This document shows, in pieces, positions 12,406-27,823 of a stretch of 64,000 nt of DNA. The stretch lies in NCBI GenBank assembly GCA_900708905.1, contig CAADRB010000014.1, positions 848,263-912,262 on the forward strand, written 5' to 3'. The stretch is from Hymenolepis diminuta (taxonomy: Eukaryota > Platyhelminthes > Cestoda > Cyclophyllidea > Hymenolepididae). Under the pieces are notes generated by a model that saw only the letters and a program-made list of their open reading frames with translations, was not told where the DNA came from and searched no databases. The position numbers and the translations under genes are program-made. Within the stretch, counting starts at the first letter, position 1; each line of letters opens with the position of its first letter.

Positions 12406-15400
12406 TAGGTTATTAGGTATTATTTTTATCGTAATTTTCAGCTATTAACAGTTTCATTTTCCGTTTTTTAAAGGTGTACAAGGTGACCTCAGAAGCCTCA
12501 TGCACTGGAAATGCTTAGTTTTTATCATTTTTATTACGTTTTCTGATGAAAATTCTGGAACCTTAATAAAACTGGACAACTTCAAATCTTTCGGCGTCTG
12601 TGTGAAAAATTAAGTTATCCATTAAGGTCGACACTTCCAAGAAAATTATTAAAAAAGAATGAAGTTATTGTCATGCTCTTCAGAAGTAGCTGTTCATAGA
12701 TGAAAGATATTACGAGGAATCCAAGGGCAGATTGTAATACTTTTATTTTCAATCCGTCTGCATCTGATATAAAAATACTTTAAGGCATACGCATGTTTGA
12801 ATTTAAAGCATTGCTAGTTTGTTTGGAAGACCTTCCCTTTTCTGTTCCATTTATTCCTCATAATTACTTGTTTAGTCATCAGTTTACAATTTTTTAATAC
12901 GTATCTGATAATTATTGGTTAATAATTATGGAATAGGTTTTTATTTAAGGAAGTAGAAGTGCCCCTTTAATAAATTTGAAAACGTGCCAGGATTAGATGA
13001 ATCCTGTCAATACACTAATAATATAATAAAATACACTCAGATAGGTATACTTATTAACCTCACATTTAGGGAGAAAGTCACTGTAAGCATAAGGAATGAA
13101 ATTCCAATTTTACTAAAACAGCATGCACTACACGTGGAGGAGAAATTAGCAGGGAATAAATTGTCATTATCTAAAAGAAATTTCAAGATTTAGAATTGAA
13201 TGCCATATTTGTTGCTGTTGTCAAGTGATCCTTTTTCAACGAGTGCATTCTTTATTTAAGATACATAACAAACCTGTTTAAACAGACTATATAATTATGA
13301 ATTTTAAATTTAATTGTAATTTGAAAGTATTTTTTAAAATTCACAAATCAAAATATTATATATTAAAAATATTTCATGTATTAAAGTTGAATAGTTATTC
13401 ATATAATTATAATAACTGCTTACTGGTCCAATGGATTATTGTCATGTACATTAAGGAGGAATGGTCCCTTTTAGGATATGCAGAATTGTTAGCACACTTG
13501 ATTAATCTCAAAAATGGCGTATTTATATAAAAATGAACTGTGATTGTCTTATAGCATAAGCGGTTTTGCCCAGATAATTTGTGATGAACAGTAAATACAA
13601 AACGCTGAAAAAATGATTTATGAGAAAATTTTTGACGTATTCCCGTTAATGATAACAAAAATATGACTTTAAAGAAATCTTTGACGAAAGGCAAAATGGT
13701 TTGATGATTCATCAAGAATTAGTTACATAAATCAATTTGCTCCTAATTCAGAGTACTGGTTATTGCATCACTCATCGCAGAGCTCCATTGAGTTGAGATG
13801 TGTTTTATTGAGATTCGTCGATTTTTAGCGAATTGTTTAAAAGATGTCAACATGAAATCTTGCAGAATATTAGTTCTTTTTGAAATTACTTATTCGTTTT
13901 TGCATTATTATCATTATTATTATTATTATAAGTTGTTTTGATGAACATTCTACATTTTGTCAGTGTTATTCATATTAAAAAGGCAGGAATTAGTTAAATT
14001 AGTGGTACTTCGCAAATTTTGTGATTAAATATAACTTATTCATTTGATATAAGCAGACAAGGTGAGTTGCGTCTAGGAAAATATCCACAAATTAAAGATT
14101 TTTTGCATGATAAATTACTTTACCTGATTTCTTATTAAACAACTTTAATTTTGTTAAATAACACAATTAATACATTTTTATTTAAATGCACAGATTCAAG
14201 TGGGATAGTGATTTTGATTGGACGGGACATTTTTTGCTATTTAAACTAGTAACAAATGCTCAGAGTTTATATTTTATACCGCACTCTGTAGCGTATTCCG
14301 TCAGTCAGTTCGAATGTAATGAAAAGAATAAATGTAGGAATGGCAGTTAGTTCCAAATCGATTTTGGTATTTCTCATTGTATCTACAGTTTCATCTCAAC
14401 CATAAAATGAATTTAAAATGAGCCCGAATTACTATTTTATTACGCAGGCAAATTTTAAATATTTCCCTTCAGAAAAAGCGCATAAATACTCATCTTTCTT
14501 CGTATAAATTGGAGTCAACACATTTGAGTCAAACAGATTGCGTGATCGACATAGACCCCTCATTCTGGCTCAGAGAACTGACAGCGTCAAATTTTCAGTG
14601 TTGGTGTTAACTTGACTAGATCTTAACAGGATGCAGAAGTCTTAATTTTCGAAACAGAAATATTAAGATCAAGCTGACTCATGGAAGTAATTCACGTAAT
14701 ATTTTTTGGAATTAAAAAGAAAATAAAAAGAATTTCATGAAGAATCAAATAAAATTTGCTACAGGCACGATGTAATAAACAAATAAACAATTGATTAAAT
14801 GTTGTAATTGAAACAACGTTGTGAAAGACAGAAAACTTTAACTTCCAAAGAGACGTCATTTGAACTAAACTTTAATTGGCAAGAATTACTAACATCACTT
14901 AAGCCAATTTAGTGTCAGTCTAAATTTGGTTTCAACGGGAATCATTGGTATTAGGGAAAAGTTAGGAAATTTCACAGTTCTCTACCAGATTTAACAGTAA
15001 GTGCAATATTAAAAAGTCGCCGTCTCACGTTAACCTTTATTATCTTAAAGAAAAACTGGCAGACAGCAAAAATAGCTTTTAGCAAAATAAGGAGAAATAA
15101 AATCAGATTCTCTTGCAGAGATTTCTTTCTAGTTAACCTTTTTCATTTCTGTAAAACTGAAATTTTAGACAATCTATATATGGGGAAATGTCGGTTGCGA
15201 ATATTTCCAAGAAAATTTTATTCGTCGGTGAAATTCGGATTTGTTTCAAATTAATGACTTCCCATTAGTAAGCAAAATTTTGAAGAGACTCTCTCGTCTC
15301 ATTGTCTATTTTCATGCATTTCCTCATAAGACTCCAAAAGGATTTTAACAAATCTGGCCTAAAACCGCCGTCAAATGTAAAAACAACAAAATTCTTTTAG

Positions 15401-17121
15401 AGATTTAATGTTAACTTTTCAGCAAGAACATATTTTGACATAAGAGTCAAAAATCACCCTTGGATAGACTTTTCAGTCAATAAACAGTGTTTTTAACAAA
15501 AATTTTATTGTTTCAGTTAACTGAAAGACTCATATCTATTTAGAGAATGGTTTTCTAACGCCCATCTTGCGTAGAGAGGTAGCATCATGAAGCCTGCTTT
15601 GTGATAATCTGGAATTCTGCCCAACTTTACTATCGCAGTTGTATATTGAATTCATTAAGATCGCTGGGTAAAAATTGAACTCATTTCATCCTGGATTTTA
15701 GTTGTTTTATCCTCTCCTGCTTTATAAAACCTAACTCATCTAGAACTTTGGCAATTTATGTTTTGCTGATCGTCGTGAATGTATGATAATGTAAATTGAA
15801 CTCTGTGGAAGCGTGGCAATCTTTTTGACAAAAATTTATATGCAGTTTACGGCTTTAGGTTTAAACTCCTTTAAGTTTGGGATTTATGCTTTGAAAGATT
15901 TCCTTTCGAGAAAAAAGTTTTAATTGGAGTATAAAAGGGTAGTTTGTTAGTTAATACCAGTAATACTTAAAATGAACAATTATGTTAGGAATAAGGAATA
16001 AATAAGGAATTTATTTATTTTTTTACTGTCTATTTTATTGCTTAGGGGCTCTTTCAATAACGACACAACTTCATTTTCAAAATATGCTCAACTTCTTATG
16101 CATTGCCATACACCTGAACTCCAACACCAATTTCAGGTCATAAGGCGTATTATCAGGGCAAGTCACGAACATTGGGGTCAAGTGCCACTTATTGATTGGT
16201 CTAACATCTGACTAACTATAGTTCACCACATCGCACATAGAAGTTCAAAATTATCAAATGATTAGTTTAAACTTCTCTAGCCATTCACAACCATACTCCG
16301 ACTGCATAAATAAATTCTAAATTATTTCAACAAAGGTCAGGACTAATCAAGTCTATTTTAGTCCTTATCTTCTGTCAACTTCCTTTAAGTAGTTCTAGAT
16401 ACCTTACAACAGTAGCTAATATACATTTCCACTGGTTTTAAATATTCACAAATTTTACCCGTATGTGTCAGGTCATTTTGAGATATTGAGCAAATTTGAT
16501 GGAGTATTTTGCAAATAAAACGGCAAAATTCATTTGTTTTTTATAAAATATTAAAAATGACAGAAGTGCTAGAAAAAACAGTCATTATTTTGCAACAAAG
16601 TTTTCAAAGAATTGATAGAATTCTATTTAGATTTTAATGTTTGCTTACCTCTGTAAACATATAATCAATCATAACCCATAATAATACGAAAAATTAGTAA
16701 ATGTTCAATCGTAGAAACCAACTGAAATTAGTTCAAATTAGTTTGTTAACCCATTTTGGAGCATGATGGTTGATCTCGCTACTTTAGCTAACCTTCCCTT
16801 TCAGTGAGTGAAAAGAAAGTGATCTTGCATGAAATTCAGTAACTTATAACAGTATGACAGAACTGAGATAGCTAAAATATGCGTTTATTTGTGAGAAATT
16901 ATATATCTTTATCGAATGAAAATAAACAAATGTCAAACTCACCGAACACAGCATACCGTGTCCTGCTAAGTCAAAATTTTTGTCTTTCTCATCTCTACTC
17001 TAAGAAAATTGTAAGCTGTCAAATATCTTCTAAAACATTTTGATTCCTCAATCACTGGACGAAAGTTGAGGATGAAAAGACGTCATTGAACCTTCTTGGT
17101 TAAAAAATGCTCACCAAGCGC
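12406..17121. other. gene-free A+T-rich DNA
   Basis: The stretch includes a short ATT microsatellite at 13904-13930. The small opposing open frames at 13297-13530 (+) and 13407-13715 (-) are low-complexity and unrecognised. Confidence 0.5.
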
Positions 17122-17235
17122 AGAACGTCATAGACAGGCTTTTGCTACAATACAGAGAGCGGATTATGAAATTTGAATTTAATAAATATTTTGCGCCTTG
17201 AATCCAAACACCAGATGAATTAGGACTCTTTAGTA
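17122..17235 (+). repeat. dispersed repeat family R3, copy 1
   Basis: The segment contains the pattern 'CATAGACAGGCTTTTGCTAC' followed by 'GAAATTTGAATTT' and 'AATAAATATTTTG'. It aligns with 32194-32340 and 37518-37725, with 37518-37725 the longest. No ORF is present and the family is not identified. Confidence 0.6.
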
Positions 17236-20200
17236 CCTTGGAGTTGGTCTCAGTATCCTCTTCTTGCTTTCTTATTTGTAATTTATTGAACTTTCTGTTA
17301 ACTAAGCTCAGCTGCCTTCTATAATATCACTTCAAGTTTATTTAGTTGTTCCGATTATCGTGATTAATTGTTTTTTATGCCTAGTATTTGCAAATGAATA
17401 TTTTAAAATTATTTGTCCACCTTATTGACGACAGAATTTCCTCCTTGATCTCGTATACCTCACCCGAACAAATTGGTTTGTCTTGCATTAAATGTTCTAC
17501 AGCGTTTACAAAGCAAGTAAAAAGCGGTGACTTAATAAATTAAAAATGAGTTCAGTTGAATTTTTTATCCATTCTGAGGTAGTTAATTAGAATTTTCCTA
17601 TTTTTCCACCAGCAAAAATAATTTTCCCGCTATTCATTAATGAGCAATAATTAGCTCAATTTTAAGCAATAATTTTTTAATCTACATAAATATTACTGAT
17701 TCATTTAAGAGAAAATTACTGATGAACATATATTTGCTCGAAAGGGCAGTTTTTATCAAAAGAATTTTACGATAAAAGGGTGATTTTTAATTGACTAAAA
17801 TCGATTTAAAATGCAGAAATATCAGAATGAACGAAATTCGCATTAATTAATGATAGAAAGGCTGAATATCGGCATCATTTACACAAATTTAGCATTTCTT
17901 CCATTATCTTGGCAGCAAAGAATGCAATTTTGTATGTTATTTTTTTAAAAACTCATGCCATTTGTTTAAAAGAAGTGACGAATATAGTATTGTATTTATA
18001 ATAACAAAGATGATTTCCACAAAGAATTCTCTGTTGTATCGCTGTGCATTTTATCTTAAACTTCACTTTACATTTATTCCTAAAAATGGAATATTTCTTA
18101 AATCAAGACATTTATTAAAATATATATTAAATACTTTTTAAAATTATAAGCTCTTTGGAGCAGTCGGACTACCAAAATCTATCACAGATACAGGCAAGAG
18201 GCAGAATCCTAAATATTAGGAAACTGATGCTTCGTCATCTTCCTTTCATCTGGTGCGTACCCGTTCATTTCAGACATTTAATGCAAAACAATTTCGTGAT
18301 GATATGATAGACGTGCATGCTATGTATGGTCATTACAAGGATTTTGTTAAAATAAATAATTCTTACTAAAATGGTTTGTCTCAAACTATTGCATTCCGTT
18401 TGTTTATCATGGTAGGAAGTTAAGTCAATCAAAAAGTTTTTTCTCTATCTTATATGTGTTTCGGCATTTACTATGTCATAATTACATTAATCGATAATGC
18501 CATGTCTCTGCTTAATTCAACAAATGAAAAACTGAACTTGTTAATATGTAATTTAGTAGAAGTTTTTTATGCACTAAATTATATATCATCATTCTTCATT
18601 TGAATATGATGAACATTTAAAAGTACGTGTTTCTATTTGACACGGCAATTGAGAACAGTTGTTTGTTTGTTTCTGTGATTTCAGAAAAGCAGATGACATG
18701 TTGAGATCCCGAAATTGTCTCTGCTGACACGGTTAACGATTGGCACTTGCTACTGAAAACTAAGATATTCATAATATCAAGGACAAATGGGACCCAATAA
18801 ACGAGCAGAGGAAGGCCAATTCAAAGTCTTTGAAAACTTCTTATCGGTAACACAGAATACAAGCCTGCAAAGGAGAAATTTTTCCTCCTTATTTTTGTGT
18901 TACCGAATACATGTTTTCTTACACTTATTCCAAATTCAAGGCAGTTCAACAAAATATAGATGAAATATTTTCTTGGTTGTACTTCAGAACTAAACGTTAC
19001 AGATCAAAGCTGGGAAAGGATATCGAAGTGTACGAAAAGTTACCATTAGGTCTCGCTTCAATCTGCTAAAATTTTTTAGCTGAGCATCCCTTGTCCAATC
19101 CCTATTCTCCATACGATCTTTAAGAAAATAGAACTATTATTATGAAATGAGTAACTGAATCATTATTGAATTTTCAACATTCAGCAGGGTAAATTTTATC
19201 TTATTATCTTGGTATGTCTTTTGTATGTTAAAGTTATAATACCATTTACGAATGTGTTTTCTAACTCCGGTCCTGGTAAGTGAAGTTATATCAAAGAGTC
19301 TCTCTGATGAGAAGACCCAAATTCTGACACCTCTTGTAGTATCCAAATTTAAATAAAGCGGTTACCATCCACCTTGCCGAATATGCGCATGGGTCGTTGA
19401 ATACGTGACTTTGCCGATGGTAAGGTTGCCGTTGCACCATTGACACACAGTGAGTTGAAATTTGTATTGATAAAATAAACCTGCTGGGCAGTTTGTCATC
19501 CTTTATGGTTTTAGATCTACTAGAAGCACGGGATTACAGAGGAAGAAGTAAGGTTGACTGTTTCTTTTAATCACCAATAGCCGTTATTATTAAAATCAGT
19601 TAAAGGAACCTGTAATTTGAAGGAAATGGCCGTTTACTCAGTATTTAACAGAGGTAGAATTCAGAATCAGCATTCCCTACTTTGCAACAAAGCAGCAATT
19701 AGAAAATTAAAAAACTGAAGATTGTGCGTTGCGTTAATTAGAAGTGGCATCAAATTAATTTTTATATGGGTAAATTTATATGTAAATTATTTCAAGTTTA
19801 AGATATAATATGCCAATAATATGGGATTTTTTTACTAAACAACGTATTTGTAGAAAATTCGTGAATCATCAAATAAAGATATATACAAAGAAAATATACT
19901 TTTTCAGAAATATATGTTATTTAGTCAAAAACTAGGACTCAACAATTTATTTGGAAAAATAACAAAGTTGTATGCAATTTGTGTATCATTTTTCTAGTGG
20001 AACTGCACAGTGCGTATCGTTGCTTATCTGTAACATACTAATCTAAAAAGCACACGAAAGTTGTTTAGCTACCCCCCGCATATACACGCAGTTTTAAGAG
20101 ACAGAAATATATATTATGTGAGTATAAATATTTTGGAGAATATTAACGGAAATTTCGTATACTGCCACTAAAAGCAAGTTGAGTGACGAGCTGACAATAT

Positions 20201-23200
20201 AATTGCTATCGGATGCTAAAAAGGTCAAGAGAGAGCATCTGCATTTTAATGAACACATTTTGTTTTGAAAGATCAAGTCAATTATACCAAAACTATTTGA
20301 AACAATTAAGAATGAAGATACCTAAACACTTTTCAGAAACTGAAAGTGTGAAGCAGAGTCGATTGAGGTAAACATGTACCGGCGTGGATATTAAAAGAAA
20401 AACAGGAGGCCACGTCTGGACGGCACGCCCGGGTAGCGGTTAAGCGACACATCGATGAAATTGAGATGAGTTTAAGGTTATTCATCTATTGTCTCACGTT
20501 TCCCTTTAAATAATGTTTGTTTTTTTAACATGCTTTTATCCAAATTGCCGCAAATAATTCCTCAGAGTCCAGTAATCTTGCATTTTTTCTGTTATAAAAT
20601 TCAGAGTCAGTGACTGACATCAACTTAGGTCGGTTATCTGATTATATTCTTGTTTTAACTGAATCGGTGTTCCTTTTTTTATTCACCATACCAATGAATG
20701 CAGTCATTCTCCTGCCTTTTGGTTCTGAGTTGAGGTATCTCAGTCATTGTGGCTAGCAACTTTATACTGTAGGTAAATTAGTTATAAATACAAAGCACTA
20801 ATCATGAGTCACAGTGATTAAACGTATGTTTTACCGGAAGTTTTTTTTGTAAAATTTAGAATTTAAGCAAGATACGTGCGAAGTGCAACTATTCTTGAAT
20901 ATTTTTATCCTTCTTTCCATTTTAGACAAAGAATTTTTTGTAAAACAAACATGTATAAGGGAAAACATAAATGCAAAGTTACGAATTCGGAAGAGTTAAG
21001 GGACATTTGGTTAGTGGGATGTAGACTAATCAGTTCGAAAAAAATAATTTTGCAGTTTTTATGCATTTTCCAAAGGCCCTTTGATAGAGCTTGCATTGCA
21101 TTTAATGTCAGCACTGCGGACGAGATTTTGCATTTTGTGAAGTATTAATAAAAGCCGTTCTTTAAAAGACCTAAAATATTCGAAGTTCTTGTTAATCATA
21201 GCTCATGTGGAACAGTGATACCTCTTTAGTCGGAGAAATAAGCGTACATTTTGCAACTTTGTATTTCATCAATTTTGCATGTGTTACGTAGTTGCACTCT
21301 TTTAAAAATCCGAGCCGACCTAGCTCACTGCTTTCGCCCTGATATACAGTTCAAAATAGACTTCCTTGACTTATAAATAATTTGTGTTAGGCATGTCTTT
21401 TTGTAATCTTTCATTCTGATTACTATTTTCAAAAGATTTATTGATTATCTCACTTTCTGAAACTTAACTTTATTATAATTTTCAATAAGCAAAAAGTTTG
21501 AATCAAGATGTACTTAAATATTTTTTCAATACCATTTTCTAGCAGGAGATATTTCAATATAAGGATACTAATTGAAACTAACTAAAACCGCAGTTTCGAA
21601 TTAAAGCGTTAGTCGGGATGGCGTTATGATTGACGGTAGGTTGTTTTGAAATAAAAGAAATCATTATTTAGAAACAAATCACTGGAAGAAGACAGTGGTG
21701 ACCGTCCTTTTTCTTTTTAAAATATTGATCCAATGATCTGTTTCTTTTTCAACAGTTAATTAACGTTATTTATTATACGGGGACATTTTAAACGATGTAG
21801 TAACCACTAAGACATCCAGTTTTCCCCTGGCCTTTCAAAAGGTCATGACTTTTATCTTTGAACAATATTAAAAACGAAAGCAAGATCAAGTGAGCAGACT
21901 TTATTTAAAGAGGACTGTAAAGGAACGGTGTATATCAGTAGGAAGAGCGGCAATGTGTTTGCTTTCATTGGGAGTATTTGTAGTTCGGTGAGAAGGGTAA
22001 TATTAATAGATGGAATAGTTACTAGTAATGTTGATCCGAGAGACTACCTCCCTACAATTCTCCCAAAGGCCACCTAGGTGGTTTAACCACGCCAATTAAA
22101 ATAATTTGAGGATACACAACGGTTTTGCTTGAGATTACACCCGTAATAAAAGCCTCGAGGTAGGTGCAATTAGTGTTGATGGAGGAATTATTCCATTAAA
22201 AAATTATCAGTAAACGCACCTACTCCTTATCTGTTCATTATTAGAGCTTTAGTACTCGGTACATTTTGTTAAATCTAGGTTATTTATCTGATGACCTTTG
22301 TTGATGTTTAAACTAATTTTCAATCGCTCACCCCAAGAATTTCGTAATATCTTGTGGAGACCCACTTAATTTATTAGCCTCTCTACTTTACCACTGACGT
22401 GCTAACTTTGTTTCGTGTGCTTTTACTATTTTTTTCTCCCCCTCTACAATTTAAATACAAACAATAGAGTGGTGAGAATGTCTGCATTTTCTCCTTATAT
22501 TTAAACCAAGGGGAAAATCTGCAATTAAAACATTTCAGTCCATTTCTATCCCCTATCAAAATTTCCCGTTTTTGAAAGCTAGCTTTGTGCGTAGATTTAA
22601 GTTTCTAAAATTATATATCCTGGACAAGCGTGCTTTAACGTAGCCAAATTTGAGATATAATTTCTTAATTGATCGGCCAAAACTGTATCCTATTATCATT
22701 TAAAGGTGTAAACAGACATCGTTTGTGTCCTGGTCAATTTGAAACTGTTAAAATTGAATCATATTTTGGCACTCAAGACGGTTAGCAAAAGCACATCATC
22801 CTAATAATTTCAAAATTATGGAACTAAGGACTTCGAGTTTGGAAGTAAACATGGACTTAAATGGAGGACGTTTATATGTCCATCAAATTAAATAAATGCC
22901 ATAAATTCATTAGATTCGTATATACAAAAACCTAATCATTTAATTTCATTTTCTTAAAAGAAGTTAGATGGAAAATTAGGAGACGAACTTGTAAGAATTT
23001 ATATAATTAATTAGATTTTGTGAGGAAGATATAAAGTATATCTAATCGGTTTATGATTCACTTTGCTTTGAAGAAGATTTGTGGCCACACGCCATTTCAA
23101 AAAGTTTCCAAGTTTTCCAGTTGGAGGATTAATGGTTTACAGACTTGAATCTAAGTTTGCAATTAAATATAACTGACTTAATGCATTGCTATCATTTGAA

Positions 23201-24252
23201 TGAATAAATTTTGTTCTAGTGATTTATTATCCATTATAATTATTTCTTGTAAAGACATTTAAAACGTTACCGATAATTGTGCAAGGCTTCTGAATACTCA
23301 AATAGGGCTATTGACGTGGGATATTAAATAGAGAAAGATAATGAAGTGAGGGTGTCAAGAATCTAACTTAATTTGGATTTTAGAAGGCCCAAATTTTTCT
23401 GTTTTTTATGAGGTTACTAATTCACCATATAGAATACAGATGTTTAAAAGCTAAATCTTCTAGAGTTAATTCCTGAATATTCAGGATGAATTCATATTAG
23501 TGTTAATAAGAGTTTGTTTTTAGTTGATTTAGTAAAACGGTTATATATTATACTTTGGTGAATGTTAGCTTCTTCTATCCGCATATTTAAATAGGCATTT
23601 TAAACTTATCAGAAACTTCCAGTTATCACTTAAAATATACCTCCAAAAACAACTGATTTGTCAGACAAACTAGATAAACTGACGGCAGTGGAGGCCAATC
23701 ATATTCAAGTCACCGTGTCTCAATGGAGCATTTTCATTTGATACAAAAATGGACGTTCAAATATTGCATAATCGATAGAAAGAAAATAGGGAAAATGCAC
23801 ATTAGTGACAATCTATGACCTGAATATGTGTGACATAATATTATGAATTTATATTAAAAGGAAACAATGTTATTTTACTTTTGGAAAGATTGATCTATCG
23901 CATACCTATCGAACACAAATGAATTTAAGCTCCAAATGTAAGAGATCGTTGAAGTCATTTAAAAATAATGATTATAAAAGTATCAGTTAAATCTTCACAT
24001 TACTCTAATATCTTATTATCATCCACAGAAAGGTAAAAATTACAATTCTTAATTATGAGAAGCAAGTGAAGTTGGTTAGCATGAAGTCGAGCAAATAATA
24101 AAGGGACGGAGCTTAAAAAGATGCTGAGAACAAAATCAAACTATCAAAGAGGCTTACTTCATTCGATTTTTGAAATTGGGTGGTAAATATTTGCTAACAG
24201 TGTAGTTTGCATACGGAAAATCAAATTTCACGTTTCATCCCTTGGATAGAAG
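17236..24252. other. gene-free A+T-rich DNA
   Basis: No coding stretch was recognised. A patch at about 20405-20460 contains a tRNA A-box-like 'TAGCGGTTAAGCG' but has no matching B box. The overlapping frames at 20876-21148 (+) and 20905-21114 (-) have no recognisable product. Confidence 0.5.
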
Positions 24253-24312
24253 CAAATGGTTATCTATAATGTCCAGTGCTTATTGACTGGTTTTTAATCA
24301 TGACGGTCAGTC
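24253..24312 (+). repeat. dispersed repeat family R1, copy 2
   Basis: The copy aligns by eye with 1137-1200 and 27824-27888 across the TGCTTATTG core and the following GGTC-type tail. Confidence 0.45.
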
Positions 24313-27300
24313 TTTCCTCTTCAATTCTTTTTGCTTCCAGTATTTGAGAATACGTGATGAATTTATGTGAAATTCGATGGCATAGAATTCTATCATCTGA
24401 GGAAGTGAGTGACTAAAAATTTTAGTCAAAATTACTTTGATTATTCATTATAAAAGACAACTCAAAAATATTCATTTTAATTACCAAAGTACAGCAAAAA
24501 TGCGGCGTACTTTCTTTAGTCTCCGAAAATGGGAACTATCAAGTGGTATAAAGCAGATACTGTCCAAAAACGAAGCACCTATAGAATAATGATTTAGCTA
24601 GTAGGGGTCAGGTTGGCTTCAATCAGTTCAGAAGACACTTCATATTCATCAGTGTATTGATATTTGTCAGTGTATTTATAGTTACAGGAATATTTGCATT
24701 TCAAAGACACTGACTTACAGCGAACTAAAATTATTCTTAATAAACTCTCTCTCTCTCGCTTATTTTGAAGGAAACTCTGCAATAACAGGAGAATAAGATT
24801 ATTTTAATATTCTCTTGGTTAAATTATAAAAATAAATTAAATAACTGCCGCAGCAAATTTCAATACTTTGAATTGTTAGCTGGGAGGTCCACAAATTTGC
24901 CTGCAAACTACGAAGTCCAATTTGAATTGGAGGGCAGCTGAATGCCTTTATAAGGTAAAATTTTGTTTTAGGAGAATAAAACTGGACAGATTGACGTCAG
25001 CCATTCACATATACAATCCAAATTCACTCTGAAGTTAATCAAGTATCTCTCAGTTTGCTTCTGTTATCAAAGTAAACAGCACAGCTCTCTAATATTTCAG
25101 AATTAATACATTTTTGTTGCGTATGTTTACTTTGATCCTCACTTTCTCATTACTATTTATTAAATTATAATATATTAATTTTCTAATGAAACTAAACTGT
25201 GTTCTAGGCTTTATTTTAGAAGGTATAGTAAAATGTAATTGGGTTCATTCGCTTTTTATGAGTAAATGATCACTAAAGAATATTCGAATATACTGTAAAC
25301 TAAATGTACACAGTAAAATTTCTTCACCAAAACGCATGGTTTGCTTATCCCATAGTTGCATGCTCTAGAACAAGCAATAGACAAACTAGATTTAAAAAGA
25401 TTGATTGTTTAATTAAAAAAGGTGGTGAATTAATTAAATCACCATCAACCAAAGTTGTCATTGTAAAGTTTTGGAAAATAGAAGACAGAGAAAATACAAT
25501 GATTATTAGAGGTGAATGGCTATTTGAAACATCCGGGTAGAAGTGAGGCGAATGTAATGCGAAATTGTTTCGACATGGCAAAGTAGATTACGAAGTTACA
25601 AGGATACGAGAAAGCGATCAGTAGGTTGCAAATTTCCCGAACCTGTTCTCAAAAAAATAAAATAAAATTTAACGTGTTGTTAGATTTTTGCATATTTTAT
25701 CATTCCTATTGCGCTGTAGAACTATTAATTTTTGTGATACTCATTTTTACTATAAAAATATCGCGCCCTACAATAATTTATAAAAATTAAAAAAAATTAA
25801 ACGGAATTAGCCTTTTCTGATATCTCCTCTGATATCCAAGTTAAATATTAATTTAGCTGTAAAGATTTCAATACACATATATACAATATAGTTCTGATTT
25901 GCATCCTGATGTGGACTGCCTATTCTTCTTAGTTGCATTGCCAATTTATACAAAAAATATTAATTTATTTTCGAAGTGCCATTTAGACCTATCATTTCCT
26001 GAAAGGACCTTAAATCCACTGATTTTTGCACCTGGTCGTGTTATCTCACTCGATATACTCTGCCTACTATACCCTTTGATTGTTGTGAAATGGATTTCTT
26101 TTATAGGCAAGGTTTGTTTTGAGAGTGGTGAAACAAAAAGCGTCTTTTGGTTTCCAAAAATGAACAGACTGATGTAGTTTTTCATTTTCTTGTGATTCAA
26201 CAAGACACACCCAAATTGATTCCATTTAGGGTAATAAAGTTGTTTATCCGAGTTGAAATAATTTATTGGACTCAAACAGTGATTGTACACCTAATTTTTT
26301 TGAGGAGATACACTAAAAGTGAACCCGATGCACTTTTAATTTTACCCCATAATCACTGATCTACCAGCAATTGAATTTCTAAGCCGAACTTGGATATGTG
26401 AGATCAGCAAAGAATCCATCACTGTCAATTTTGCTCAACCCTAACCCAATGATGTATCACATACCCACTCATATATAAGCATATTCATTTACTCAATTGC
26501 AAACTGTCATTTTGAACAACAAGTACTTTGTTATTTCTTCTCCCTTGGGTCTGAATTGTTTGTAGCTTTATAAAAGGGCACCTGAGCATTATAGAAATAA
26601 TTATGAAAATACGAATAGATATAGATTAAAATGAATATAAGGGTTTGCTTATTAATGGATGAAAAAATATAAGAAGAACCTTCCCAGATAACCCTGATAT
26701 TTCCACATTCACATAATCTTGTCTCATTGCCAAATTATCGTTAAAAAATCGAGATTTCTTGTTCAAGATTTATTCTCTATCCAGTTATTATAAAACAAAA
26801 TCCTGCCTCAATTGGATAAAAAGTTAACCAGTATGGAACAAGTTTTAAAACCCACCAATGTTAGAGAGCTTCTCACAACTAACTTTGTGCCTGGAAAACG
26901 CTAAGCGTATTAGGTGAACTCACTAAAAAACATTAGTTAAGACGCTATTATTAGAATGTTAGCGGTATTACGAGTAAAAGTTCTACAATATTTATAAATT
27001 TAAGAGTTTTCAGCAGAGAAAGAAGAACAAGAACACAAACTGGACAAAAGGATGCCTTACGTGTAAATTCTAATATCGTGAAGAGAGGCCTCTACAAGCC
27101 TTTGAAATTACCTTTTATGCATTTTGACATTCTTTTTCATCTTCAGCATATAACGTTTTGTCCTAAAGATTATATACACAGAGAATTTTTCCATTCTTAT
27201 CGTTGAGGTGCCTTGAATTTGGTGTGCATATGCGGCTGTACAAAAATTTAGAGTGCATACACGTACATACTTACTCTATTCGATTTGAAAGCTTTCTAAG

Positions 27301-27823
27301 TCAACAGAACTCACTAGCGCTTTAGTAATTATTACCATCAAACTTCAATTTTGCCAAAATTTTATAACTTTCGGAAAATGAGGCAAAATATTCTGCTTTT
27401 TCAAGTAACTTTGACTTTTCTTATTGGCAAATGAGTCTTCAAGTCCACCCATAGTATTTTTTCAGATGTGGTGGATTTTTGATGCAAGTCGTTCACTTAT
27501 AAACAGTTTAATATATTGACCTATATTTATATATGCCATCCTGATGCATCTGGAATTTGAGCCTACTGGGGCTGATAAATTAGTATTGGGAAAGTAAATT
27601 TTAAAATAAGGGCATATTAAATATAACTATTTTCAATAGTTTAAGTGAATATTAAAGCTTCCCAAATACCAGAAAGTTGAATAACTGGTAAAGGAGAGGG
27701 GATCAAAATCACTGATAGCAACGTTTAACTTCATTTGATTTTGAGCTCAGGTTGTAGAACATTTACTAAATGGGCAATGCACTTTCTAAAATACAGGTTT
27801 CACTACCCGCCTCCTGGAGTGCA
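24313..27823. other. mostly gene-free; two unrecognised open frames
   Basis: At 25304-25540 (+) a 78-codon ATG frame has fairly protein-like composition (for example VVIVKFWKIEDRE) but no identifiable domain. At 25946-26290 (-) a 114-codon frame overlaps open frames on the other strand. Neither has clear splice signals or a poly(A) context, and both may be chance or old repeat remnants. The missing TM7 exon of the receptor at 28.1-29.3 kb was looked for here on the minus strand and not found. Confidence 0.4.

Noticed and set aside
20405..20460. tRNA-like A box TAGCGGTTAAGCG
   Set aside because: No B box or cloverleaf follows, so no tRNA is called.
22070..22081. 12-bp palindrome CCACCTAGGTGG
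   Set aside because: A palindrome of this size is expected by chance in 64 kb, and its context shows nothing functional.
25946..26290. 114-codon minus-strand frame
   Set aside because: No recognisable motif, overlapping open frames exist on the other strand, and no splice or poly(A) support was seen. It is left inside a gene-free entry.
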